Source: Candidatus Scatonaster coprocaballi (GTDB taxonomy: Bacteria > Bacillota > Clostridia > Saccharofermentanales > Saccharofermentanaceae). Taken from it: a stretch of 33,455 bases of DNA. The notes under the pieces are model-generated. The model searched no databases, had not been told where the DNA came from, and worked only from the letters and a program-made list of their open reading frames with translations. This document shows positions 17,245-24,016 of the stretch, one piece after another. How positions within the stretch are numbered: the first letter of the stretch is position 1; every line of letters begins with the position of its first letter. Where the stretch lies: NCBI GenBank assembly GCA_018064475.1, contig JAGHVD010000087.1:1-33455 (forward strand). Direction: 5' to 3'. Made by a program: the position numbers and the translations under genes.

Positions 17245-17598
17245 TTACTTCTTAGAAGAAAGCTTCTCAGTAACTCTAGCGGCCTTACCAACGCGATCAC
17301 GCAGGTAATAAAGCTTAGCTCTTCTTACACGACCCTTACGGACGATCTCAATCTTATCAATGTTAGGAGAATGAACGGGTAATACACGCTCAACACCAAC
17401 TCCATAGGAGAGACGGCGAATTGTCATGGTCTCAGAAAGACCGCCGCCCTTACGTGCAATCACATAGCCTTCAAATACCTGGATACGCTCACGGGAACCT
17501 TCTTTGATCTTCAGGTGTGCCTTAACAAGATCACCAACTTCGACCTCAGAATAGCTATTGCGCAGATTGTCCTGCTCGACTGCTTTAACTAAATCCAT
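17245..17598 (-). CDS. rplS: 50S ribosomal protein L19
   Basis: 117 residues, normal length. L19 lies at the 30S-50S interface of the ribosome. The family pattern is clear: the N-terminal [12 protein letters not shown], then [14 protein letters not shown], then [14 protein letters not shown], and the C-terminal [18 protein letters not shown] start at the ATG at 17598, which has GAGGAGG 8 bases ahead. An in-frame ATG at 17652 would add 18 non-conserved residues and lies inside the structured leader. Unlike the common trmD-rplS pair, two accessory genes separate the two genes here, and rplS has its own promoter and terminator. Confidence 0.97.
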   Translation of the reverse strand: MDLVKAVEQDNLRNSYSEVEVGDLVKAHLKIKEGSRERIQVFEGYVIARKGGGLSETMTIRRLSYGVGVERVLPVHSPNIDKIEIVRKGRVRRAKLYYLRDRVGKAARVTEKLSSKK

Positions 17599-17661
17599 CT
17601 TTGTTTCCTCCTCTTCCGATAGATGTTCATGCGGGATCACGCAGCGGACCATCCCTTTTAG
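17599..17661 (-). promoter_or_regulatory. Structured 5' leader of rplS, candidate L19 leader
   Basis: About 63 bases of leader. Two mutually exclusive folds are visible: GGGAT (17655-17651) with ATCCC (17637-17633); or an outer GATG/CATC pair (17653-17650 with 17625-17622) enclosing TGCG/CGCA. Ribosomal protein L19 leaders that regulate rplS are known from Firmicutes. I cannot confirm that this one belongs to that family without a covariance search. Confidence 0.4.
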
Positions 17662-17668
17662 CCGTTAA

Positions 17669-17697
17669 ATATTAACACAACGAAATATACGATGCAA
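17669..17697 (-). promoter_or_regulatory. rplS promoter
   Basis: On the - strand TTGCAT (17697-17692), a 17-base spacer, then TAATAT (17674-17669) preceded by TGT, which makes an extended -10. The predicted start is near 17661. Confidence 0.55.
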
Positions 17698-17724
17698 GTG
17701 TTTCTACGAAAAAAGCACCGAATT

Positions 17725-18642
17725 TCATGAAACTTTTGCCGTTTGCGCCAGAATACTCTGAATCAACACATTACTTCGAACCGAGTCCACCTTGCGCGCG
17801 AAGATGCAATCCGATTGCATCAGCATGTCGAAATCCGTCTCATCAAAAACATATGGACTGCCATCCTTCCCACGCGAGAAGTCAACGGCACGCATCGCAT
17901 TCACGGTATGAGGTTCCAATGAAGATGATACATCCCCATCATACTTAAACTCAACACTTTGATCATAGAAAGGTGAATTCAACCACACCGTCTGCACAAA
18001 GAATTCATCCGCGCATACACCGTAACGCAAACAGCGTCTGACCACTTTCTCTTGATCAATAACATATCTGGCCAACTCATCTGTAATTGAGAACCATTCG
18101 GATCCGAAACCATATTCACGGAACTGACTATGCTTCAGACGATTCACTCTACACATTTTCTGAAGTTTAACCGCCACACGATTTCCCATGCGATTCATCC
18201 GTTTCTTGCCATCGAAGAAATCCTGAAACAGATAGTAATACTGGATACGCTGAAGATAAGGTTCAATATTCTCCAGACGGCAGTCGATAAACTGTTTCCC
18301 ACCATTTCTTGCAAAGAATTCATGAATCGCATCTTGAGATTTCAGTAAGATATCTCTTCCCGAAATCAAATGATAGTACTCATAATGATCACGTTGAGTA
18401 CTTGCTTTCAGAAGTTCGATCTCAGCCCGTATCAGCGACCAGCCGCCCCACGATACCGAGAAACGATTCACGAAGTAGACCGAACTCTTCTTCACCCATT
18501 CATCCACATTACACTTCTCTTTGGTCTTTCTATCGATATGCAGAAATATATCATTTCGCTCGTCATCGATCTGCTTAAGCAGCAATTCCAAGCAAGCAAA
18601 ATCATCACATGCAATGATTAGATAGGCGTGTTTTATATTCAT
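17725..18642 (-). CDS. GT14-like glycosyltransferase (Core-2/I-branching enzyme family)
   Basis: 305 residues resembling the beta-1,6-N-acetylglucosaminyltransferase family (PF02485). Matching stretches are the N-terminal HAYLIIACDDFACLELLL and IFLHIDRKT, SWGGWSLIRAEIELLKA (64-80), YYHLISGRDILLKS (89-102), GSEWFSIT (180-187) and ADEFFVQTVW (211-220), where Glu213 is the likely catalytic base. No membrane segment is visible, so it is probably cytoplasmic. In bacteria such enzymes act in capsule, exopolysaccharide or teichoic-acid decoration; the acceptor here is unknown. It sits alone, with no polysaccharide locus around it, between trmD/DUF3267 and rplS. I see no clear ribosome site before the ATG at 18642, and a short palindrome overlaps the start codon. 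Confidence 0.85.
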   Translation of the reverse strand: MNIKHAYLIIACDDFACLELLLKQIDDERNDIFLHIDRKTKEKCNVDEWVKKSSVYFVNRFSVSWGGWSLIRAEIELLKASTQRDHYEYYHLISGRDILLKSQDAIHEFFARNGGKQFIDCRLENIEPYLQRIQYYYLFQDFFDGKKRMNRMGNRVAVKLQKMCRVNRLKHSQFREYGFGSEWFSITDELARYVIDQEKVVRRCLRYGVCADEFFVQTVWLNSPFYDQSVEFKYDGDVSSSLEPHTVNAMRAVDFSRGKDGSPYVFDETDFDMLMQSDCIFARKVDSVRSNVLIQSILAQTAKVS

Positions 18643-18663
18643 ACTTCAAAGTATAATGTCGAG

Positions 18664-19314
18664 TTACTCGTGAGAAACTCGAACAAAATAAGCGTACCCC
18701 ACTTCATAAGGATGGTCGAACAGTTTACAATCACGATGTTTACGAAGTGTCCACACCACCATGATGTCTCCGCCTCCACCACATACACCAATGACACCCA
18801 ACAGAATTAGGCCGAAGCTGGAAATCACGATTCCAATGATGATCGGCAGGATACCAAGTATTACCGTCGGGGCAATACATCCCCAGAAATACTGAGGGAT
18901 AGATAGCGCTTCCCGACAATGACAGTAGGGCGTAAGCATCTTCGCATTGAATCCGAACTCAATACTTCCCCATTTCTTCTGACAAGGAAAGTGCCAGAAG
19001 AATCCATGGATAAATTCATGCACAAAAATCGTCACGATATATACCAGAAGGAGAATCCAAGTCCATAATTGCACAGAAAAGTTGTCCAGTATCGCATCAT
19101 GGAAGAAATTCGCTTTGCCATTCACCATAACATGGATCAAAAATGAGATGCTACCCACGACAGCGAGTAACACTAACGCAAACAAATTTGCAACAACAAT
19201 ACTGATTTTCTCTAAACGAGGTTCATAACCTTGGCTCTGCATCTTGGAAACAAGATCTTCGTACTCTTGCTTCTTCCGTGCACGTACCGCATCATTCTCA
19301 ACTTCAATTCTCAT
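18664..19314 (-). CDS. DUF3267 family membrane zincin-type metalloprotease
   Basis: 216 residues with a polar N-terminus, hydrophobic segments near 37-62 and 82-100, and a hydrophobic stretch at about 146-177. HEFIH (99-103), placed at the end of a membrane segment, gives the zinc-binding HExxH. A downstream GGGGDIM with Asp183 could be the third ligand, and DHPYEVGY (200-207) is a family tail motif. The pattern resembles M50/site-2-like proteases, but the substrate is unknown. The ATG at 19314 overlaps the last 11 bases of trmD, so translation is probably coupled to it. The GT14-like gene follows 21 bases later. Confidence 0.85.
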   Translation of the reverse strand: MRIEVENDAVRARKKQEYEDLVSKMQSQGYEPRLEKISIVVANLFALVLLAVVGSISFLIHVMVNGKANFFHDAILDNFSVQLWTWILLLVYIVTIFVHEFIHGFFWHFPCQKKWGSIEFGFNAKMLTPYCHCREALSIPQYFWGCIAPTVILGILPIIIGIVISSFGLILLGVIGVCGGGGDIMVVWTLRKHRDCKLFDHPYEVGYAYFVRVSHE

Positions 19315-20077
19315 CGATGCTCGTTTCCTTATTCATTTCATGTTTTTCCGCATCAATAGCCAGTAGGCTCTGCCAATCTTCCGCGGACAGTTCCATCTTC
19401 TGAAGAAGATCCGGACGTCGCTTCCATGTATCATATAATCCATGTATGCGCTTCCATTCTTTGATCTTCGCATGATTACCGGAAAGCATGACCTCTGGAA
19501 CCGCCTGATCATGCCATACATTCGGCTTGGTATACTGAGGCGCCTCAAGGTAACCGTTCATATGTGATTCTTCTTCATATGCCTCGCTATTAGGAAGTAC
19601 ACCATCGATCATGCGCGACACACAGTCGATGACCACACAAGCGGCCACTTCCCCACCAGTCAGAACATAATCGCCAATCGAGAGATCCTCATCCACGATT
19701 TCGTCGAGCACACGCTGATCGATGCCCTCATAATGTCCACACAAAATCACGACATGCTCATACTTTGACAGGTCTTTTGCCTTAGCTTGGTCCAATACAC
19801 TACCCTTCGGGCTCATGAACACACAATGTGGCTTGCTCTCCTTGGTCGCATCATAAAGCGAGGAAAAAGCTTGGTAGACCGGCTCACACTGCATAAGCAT
19901 GCCCGTTCCGCCTCCGAATAAGGTGTCGTCCACTTTACCATATCGATTACCCGCAAAATCGCGAATATTGATCGTCTGAAGCTCAATTACGCCCTTCTCC
20001 ATGGCACGGCCAATGATACTTTCATGAAGAAAGCCAGATACTTGATTTGGGAAAAGCGTCAACACAGAAAACTTCAT
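19304..20077 (-). CDS. trmD: tRNA (guanine-37-N1)-methyltransferase
   Basis: 257 residues. It methylates G37 next to the anticodon in a subset of tRNAs, using SAM bound in a trefoil knot, and prevents +1 frameshifting. Seen: the MKFSVLTLFPNQV start, GGGTGMLMQ, VILCGHYEGIDQRV, and the knot motif LSIGDYVLTGGE. In the catalytic lid this protein reads EESHMNGYLEAPQYTKP where many TrmD proteins have a DSF-type triplet and YTRP. I start at the ATG at 20077, which gives the family N-terminus, rather than a TTG at 20083. It follows rimM with a 6-base gap and overlaps the DUF3267 gene by 11 bases. Confidence 0.95.
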   Translation of the reverse strand: MKFSVLTLFPNQVSGFLHESIIGRAMEKGVIELQTINIRDFAGNRYGKVDDTLFGGGTGMLMQCEPVYQAFSSLYDATKESKPHCVFMSPKGSVLDQAKAKDLSKYEHVVILCGHYEGIDQRVLDEIVDEDLSIGDYVLTGGEVAACVVIDCVSRMIDGVLPNSEAYEEESHMNGYLEAPQYTKPNVWHDQAVPEVMLSGNHAKIKEWKRIHGLYDTWKRRPDLLQKMELSAEDWQSLLAIDAEKHEMNKETSIDEN

Positions 20078-20083
20078 AAACAA

Positions 20084-20608
20084 TCACTCATAGATCTCAT
20101 AGAGACCTTCCGGCAAAGTCACTTCCATCTTTCCTTCTTCTAACGATACATTGGTAACAATGCTCTTCAAATAAGGAATGAGAAGCTCATTCTTTCCTTT
20201 TCTACGCACGATGATGATATCGCTGGCACCATGGTTGATGATTTCTTTAATTACACCAAGTTCACCACGAGCGGAATCAACAACAGTAAGTCCGATCAGA
20301 TCCGCTATGAAGAAACGACCTTCCGGTAATTTCACTGCATGCTCACGGGAAACCGCAACAAAGAAACCATTCCATTTCGCCGCTTCATCCCGATCACACA
20401 CATCCTCAAACTTCAGAAGCGTGTGGTTATCATCCAAGCGAGCCGAAACCACTTTCTTCTCTGCCTTGAGCTGTTCCTTCTCGTCAAGGATCATACATTC
20501 TTTCAATTGACGGAATCGGCGCACATCGTCCGTAAGTGGGGTGATTCGCACCTCACCACGGACACCATGTGCGCCGCCGATCTTTGCTATGATCAAGTAG
20601 TCTTTCAT
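20084..20608 (-). CDS. rimM: 16S rRNA processing/ribosome maturation factor RimM
   Basis: 174 residues. RimM binds ribosomal protein S19 and assists assembly of the 30S head. The N-terminal barrel starts with IAKIGGAHGVRGEVRITPLTDD (about 7-28). The C-terminal PRC-barrel contains RFFIADLIGLTVV and ELLIPYLKSIV. The ATG overlaps the khpA stop codon in an ATGA arrangement, which implies coupled translation. Order and spacing (khpA, rimM, trmD) are the standard Firmicutes arrangement. Confidence 0.96.
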   Translation of the reverse strand: MKDYLIIAKIGGAHGVRGEVRITPLTDDVRRFRQLKECMILDEKEQLKAEKKVVSARLDDNHTLLKFEDVCDRDEAAKWNGFFVAVSREHAVKLPEGRFFIADLIGLTVVDSARGELGVIKEIINHGASDIIIVRRKGKNELLIPYLKSIVTNVSLEEGKMEVTLPEGLYEIYE

Positions 20609-20832
20609 TCGTTGATATCCACGATGACACGCTTGCCTTCGCGCAGGTACTTCGCCTTCATGACAGAACGGATCGCCTGTGCACGGCGACCGCCTTTGCC
20701 GATGACTTTACCCATATCTTCAGGATTTACAGTCAGCTCAAGAACAACTGTATTTCCACGTTCAGACTTCTTTACGACAACATCCTCAGGATGGTTGACC
20801 AATGACTTGGCCATTGTAGTTAATAATTCCAT
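20605..20832 (-). CDS. khpA: KH-domain RNA-binding protein KhpA (YlqC)
   Basis: 75 residues, essentially one KH domain with the GxxG loop in KVIGKGGRRAQAIR (about 43-56). In Firmicutes such as pneumococcus KhpA dimerises, or pairs with KhpB, binds RNA and affects cell division and elongation; this is known for the family, not seen here. It lies between rpsP and rimM, overlaps the rimM start by 4 bases, and is probably translated from the rpsP transcript. Confidence 0.95.
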   Translation of the reverse strand: MELLTTMAKSLVNHPEDVVVKKSERGNTVVLELTVNPEDMGKVIGKGGRRAQAIRSVMKAKYLREGKRVIVDINE

Positions 20833-20908
20833 GTTCTACAATACTGCAGCATGTAAATAGTAGCAGGTGTGCTGCAAGCCTCCTTAGATTGAATTTCGGA
20901 AGTATAAA

Positions 20909-21157
20909 TTACTTCTCGATAGCACCTGTCTTCTTCAGAAGTGCACGAACTGTATCTGTCGGCTGTGCACCGTTAGCGATCCACTTCTTTGCAGCCTCTG
21001 TGTCGATGTTGATCTCAGCCGGATCAGTCAGCGGATTGTATGTACCGATCTCTTCGATGAAACGGCCATCACGCGGATAACGACCATCTGCTACAACTAC
21101 ACGATAAAAAGGAGCCTTCTTTGCGCCCATTCTTCTCAAACGAATTTTTACTGCCAT
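20909..21157 (-). CDS. rpsP: 30S ribosomal protein S16
   Basis: 82 residues, normal length, with the family N-terminus [24 protein letters not shown] and the mid-protein [10 protein letters not shown]16 is an early-assembling 30S body protein. I start at the ATG at 21157, which has AGGAGG at a normal distance; an in-frame TTG 6 bases upstream is too close to that site. It is the first gene of the rpsP-khpA-rimM-trmD run and lies 101 bases after ffh. I found no clear promoter or terminator in that gap, only a short TTTTTC/GAAAAA repeat. Confidence 0.97.
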   Translation of the reverse strand: MAVKIRLRRMGAKKAPFYRVVVADGRYPRDGRFIEEIGTYNPLTDPAEINIDTEAAKKWIANGAQPTDTVRALLKKTGAIEK

Positions 21158-21258
21158 TTTCAATTCCTCCTAGCAATCTTTAACCATTTCGTTTATATAT
21201 TCTCGCGTTTTTCCCTCTTCGAAAAACTCTCGCTTCAGGCTCGCGTGAACATCAATTC

Positions 21259-22641
21259 TTAGAAGGGAAACTTCTTGTTTCCCATGCCTCCAAGCTTTCC
21301 CAGCGCGCCCATGCCGCCCGGCAAACCTCGAAGACCTTTCTTACCGCCCTTAGTCATCTTCGTAAACTTCTTCATCATCTCGGCGGTCTGCTCATACTGA
21401 CGAATCAACTGATTGACCTGTTGAACCGTCGTACCGGAACCTGCTGCAATACGCTTTCTGCGATTGGCATTCAGTATATTCGGAAGACGTCTCTCCTTCT
21501 TGGTCATCGAGCGGATGATCGCCATATTCGTATCAATGATCTTATCATCAATATCTTCTTCTTTCACTTTCCCGGCCGCACCAGGAATCATACCGATGAC
21601 ATCCTTCATGGATCCCATCTTCTTGATCTGTTCGAACTGAGAAAGCAGATCATCCATATTGAAATTACTGCTGAGCATACGCTCGACAGACTTCATGGCT
21701 TCTTCTTCATCAATATTCTGTTGCGCTTTCTCAATCAAAGAGAGCACATCGCCCATTCCCAGAATACGATCAGCCATACGGTTCGGATAGAACTCTTCAA
21801 TATTCTCAACTTTCTCACCGACGCAGATAAACTTGATTGGCTTACCCGTCATCTTACGAATAGACAGTGCCGCACCACCTCTGGCATCACCATCGAGCTT
21901 TGTCATGATGAAGCCATCCAGACCGATACGTTCTTCGAAGCTCTGGGCAACTGCAACCGCTTCCTGACCGATCATGGCATCGACAACAAGCAATTTCTCA
22001 TGCGGCTTAACATATTCACCGATCTTGATCAGTTCTTCCATCAGCTCATCATCAACAGTCATACGACCTGCGGTATCGACGATCAACGTATCACAAAGAA
22101 GATACTTCGCACGCTCGATACCAGCCTTGGCAATCACGATCGGATCTTTCTCTTCCGGCATGATGAAGCTCGGAACTTCTACCTTCTGAGCCAAAACTTC
22201 CAACTGCTTCGCAGCGGCCGGACGATGTACGTCCAAAGAAAGAAGTAGCGGACGCTTACCGTCTTTCTTCAAGATCTTTGCAAGTTTTGCAGCAGTAGTC
22301 GTCTTACCAGCACCCTGAAGACCATAGAGCATGATCACGGTAAATCCGGAAGGAGAGACGGTCAGCTTGCTACTTGTCTGACCAAGAAGTTCGATGAGCG
22401 ACTCATGAACGATCTTAACGATCTGCTGACCCGGAGTCAGACTCTTCATGACATCCGCACCTTTGCACTTCTCAGACATATCTGCAACAAATTCTTTGAC
22501 AACAGAATAGTTGACATCCGCTTCCAACAGCGCCATTCTGATTTCTTTCATCATGGCCTTGATATCCGCTTCCGTTACACGTGCACTGCCACGCATCTTG
22601 GCGGTGATATTCTGAAGTTTTGTCGACAGACTTTCAAACAT
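21259..22641 (-). CDS. ffh: Signal recognition particle protein Ffh (SRP54)
   Basis: 460 residues. It is the GTPase and signal-sequence-binding subunit of SRP, which targets nascent membrane and secreted proteins. An N domain (1-about 85) is followed by the G domain with GLQGAGKTTTAAKL, DTAGRMTVDDEL and TKLDGDARGG. A methionine-rich M domain follows from about residue 325 (SSNFNMDDLLSQFEQIKKMG, GSGTTVQQVNQLI) that binds signal peptides and the SRP RNA. The C-terminus is glycine-rich and short. It lies 12 bases downstream of ylxM. No SRP RNA gene was recognised in the window. Confidence 0.97.
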   Translation of the reverse strand: MFESLSTKLQNITAKMRGSARVTEADIKAMMKEIRMALLEADVNYSVVKEFVADMSEKCKGADVMKSLTPGQQIVKIVHESLIELLGQTSSKLTVSPSGFTVIMLYGLQGAGKTTTAAKLAKILKKDGKRPLLLSLDVHRPAAAKQLEVLAQKVEVPSFIMPEEKDPIVIAKAGIERAKYLLCDTLIVDTAGRMTVDDELMEELIKIGEYVKPHEKLLVVDAMIGQEAVAVAQSFEERIGLDGFIMTKLDGDARGGAALSIRKMTGKPIKFICVGEKVENIEEFYPNRMADRILGMGDVLSLIEKAQQNIDEEEAMKSVERMLSSNFNMDDLLSQFEQIKKMGSMKDVIGMIPGAAGKVKEEDIDDKIIDTNMAIIRSMTKKERRLPNILNANRRKRIAAGSGTTVQQVNQLIRQYEQTAEMMKKFTKMTKGGKKGLRGLPGGMGALGKLGGMGNKKFPF

Positions 22642-22653
22642 GTTCTCTATCCT

Positions 22654-22974
22654 TTATAGTTCATTCATCAGGTTGGAAAGAAGTTCCTTCGCCTGATTCT
22701 CATTATGTTCTTCCAATGCGGTAAAAGCACTGGCAATCGTTCTCTTCTGTTGTGTGAAGCGTTCGACAAGTTTCAGTTTCTCTTCATAGTTCTGAAGGCT
22801 GTTGACACCACGATGGATCGTATCGTGTGCCGCCTGTCTGGAGATCTCACGGTCTTCAGCAATCTCCGCCAAAGACATATCCTCTTGGAATCGAAGTTCA
22901 AGAATCTCACGCGTACGCTTCGTCAGCAACTGTCCGTAAAAATCAAGCAACAAGCATACTTCTACGCTGTCCAT
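22654..22974 (-). CDS. ylxM: YlxM, helix-turn-helix SRP-associated protein
   Basis: 106 residues of the UPF0122 family, usually encoded next to ffh. It carries a sigma-70 region 4-like helix-turn-helix (SLAEIAEDREISRQAAHDTIHRG, near residues 34-56), followed by a helical C-terminus. In streptococci YlxM binds SRP RNA and modulates SRP GTPase activity. I start at the ATG at 22974 because AAGGAGG stands 8 bases before it; the in-frame GTG at 22992 overlaps that site. It is the first gene after a strong promoter and is presumably co-transcribed with ffh. Confidence 0.93.
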   Translation of the reverse strand: MDSVEVCLLLDFYGQLLTKRTREILELRFQEDMSLAEIAEDREISRQAAHDTIHRGVNSLQNYEEKLKLVERFTQQKRTIASAFTALEEHNENQAKELLSNLMNEL

Positions 22975-23001
22975 GAGGTCATCCTCCTTCACACTTGAAG
23001 A

Positions 23002-23030
23002 AGAATACCAAATGAAACAACGTCTGTCAA
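23002..23030 (-). promoter_or_regulatory. Promoter of ylxM-ffh
   Basis: On the - strand a perfect TTGACA (23030-23025), a 17-base spacer, then TATTCT (23007-23002) with TGG in front as an extended -10. It lies between ftsY and ylxM, so the SRP operon does not depend only on read-through from smc-ftsY. Confidence 0.75.
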
Positions 23031-23047
23031 GTGTTTTTACTTGTCAG
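23024..23047. repeat. Near-perfect inverted repeat overlapping the ylxM -35 box
   Basis: CTGTCAAGT (23024-23032) and ACTTGTCAG (23039-23047) are inverted copies matching in 8 of 9 positions, separated by 6 bases. The left arm contains the -35 hexamer of the ylxM promoter. It starts 5 bases after the end of ftsY, so it could be an operator or a weak terminator stem for ftsY, though no T tract follows. Confidence 0.45.
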
Positions 23048-23051
23048 CGAA

Positions 23052-23963
23052 TCAAGAAGGCAACAACGAGTCAACAAAGATCTCCGGATCGAAATCCATC
23101 AGGTCTTCTGCACTCTCGCCAAGGCCGGCAAGGAAGATCGGTGCCTTGGTAGAATAAGCGACGGCAATCGCAACGCCACCCTTCGCACTTCCATCCAATT
23201 TCGTAATACCGATGCCAGAAAGCTTGACTGCCTTAGAGAATACCTCTGCCTGAATGACCGCGTTCTGACCGGTTGTCGCATCAATAATGAGCATCGCTTG
23301 CGTATTAGCAGAGGGTGCTTCACGCTCGATCACGCGGCAGATCTTACTTAATTCATCCATCAGATTCTGCTTATTGTGGAGTCGTCCCGCTGTATCGATG
23401 ATCAGGATATCCGCACGTTTGGCGATTGCAGAATGTACTGCATCATAGCAAACTGCTGCAGGATCGGAACCTTCCTCGTGAGAGATGACATGCGTATCCG
23501 TGCGGTCCCCCCATACCTGAAGCTGTTCAATTGCGGCTGCACGGAAAGTATCTGCTGCCGCAAGCATTACTTTCTTCCCCATACTCTTATAGCGCAAGCA
23601 AAGTTTACCGGCCGTAGTCGTCTTACCTGTGCCATTCACACCTACCATCAGGATAATATTCAGATTACTATCTTCAATCTCCAGGGACTGCTTAGGTCCA
23701 AGAATATCAAGCATCTGAGAACGAACGATTCTCATGACCGCGCCTTTACTATCATCACCGGTCTTCTTAATGCTATCGCGAACCTCGTCCATGATAGCAA
23801 GGCTTGCGCCTACACCACAATCTGCCTGAACAAGAAGGGCCTCGAGATCATCTAACATATCCTCATCGAAATGACCCATCGAAGCAGAAATCTTCGTGAT
23901 TCCTTCTGCTACGAAGTTTCGAGTCTTCGTTAATCCACGCTTAAATATGTCTAAAATTCCCAT
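23052..23963 (-). CDS. ftsY: Signal recognition particle receptor FtsY
   Basis: 303 residues: the short FtsY form with almost no acidic N-terminal domain, consisting of the NG GTPase that docks SRP at the membrane. Seen: the MGILDIFKRGLTKTR amphipathic start, the P-loop GVNGTGKTTTAGKL, DTAGRLHNKQNLMDEL and TKLDGSAKGG. I start at the ATG at 23963, which has GAGGAG 7 bases ahead and gives the typical first residues; a longer TTG reading from 23987 is not supported. It follows smc after a 53-base gap. Confidence 0.96.
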   Translation of the reverse strand: MGILDIFKRGLTKTRNFVAEGITKISASMGHFDEDMLDDLEALLVQADCGVGASLAIMDEVRDSIKKTGDDSKGAVMRIVRSQMLDILGPKQSLEIEDSNLNIILMVGVNGTGKTTTAGKLCLRYKSMGKKVMLAAADTFRAAAIEQLQVWGDRTDTHVISHEEGSDPAAVCYDAVHSAIAKRADILIIDTAGRLHNKQNLMDELSKICRVIEREAPSANTQAMLIIDATTGQNAVIQAEVFSKAVKLSGIGITKLDGSAKGGVAIAVAYSTKAPIFLAGLGESAEDLMDFDPEIFVDSLLPS

Positions 23964-24016
23964 TTCTATTCTCCTCGTTTCTCTCAATTTTCTGGTTCTT
24001 CCTTAGGAAAGGAAGT

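Noticed and set aside
17599-17652. In-frame ATG extension of rplS by 18 residues, or a leader peptide
   Set aside because: The added residues are not conserved in L19, the ATG lacks a properly spaced ribosome site, and the DNA is better explained as a structured leader; the ATG at 17598 has an excellent site.
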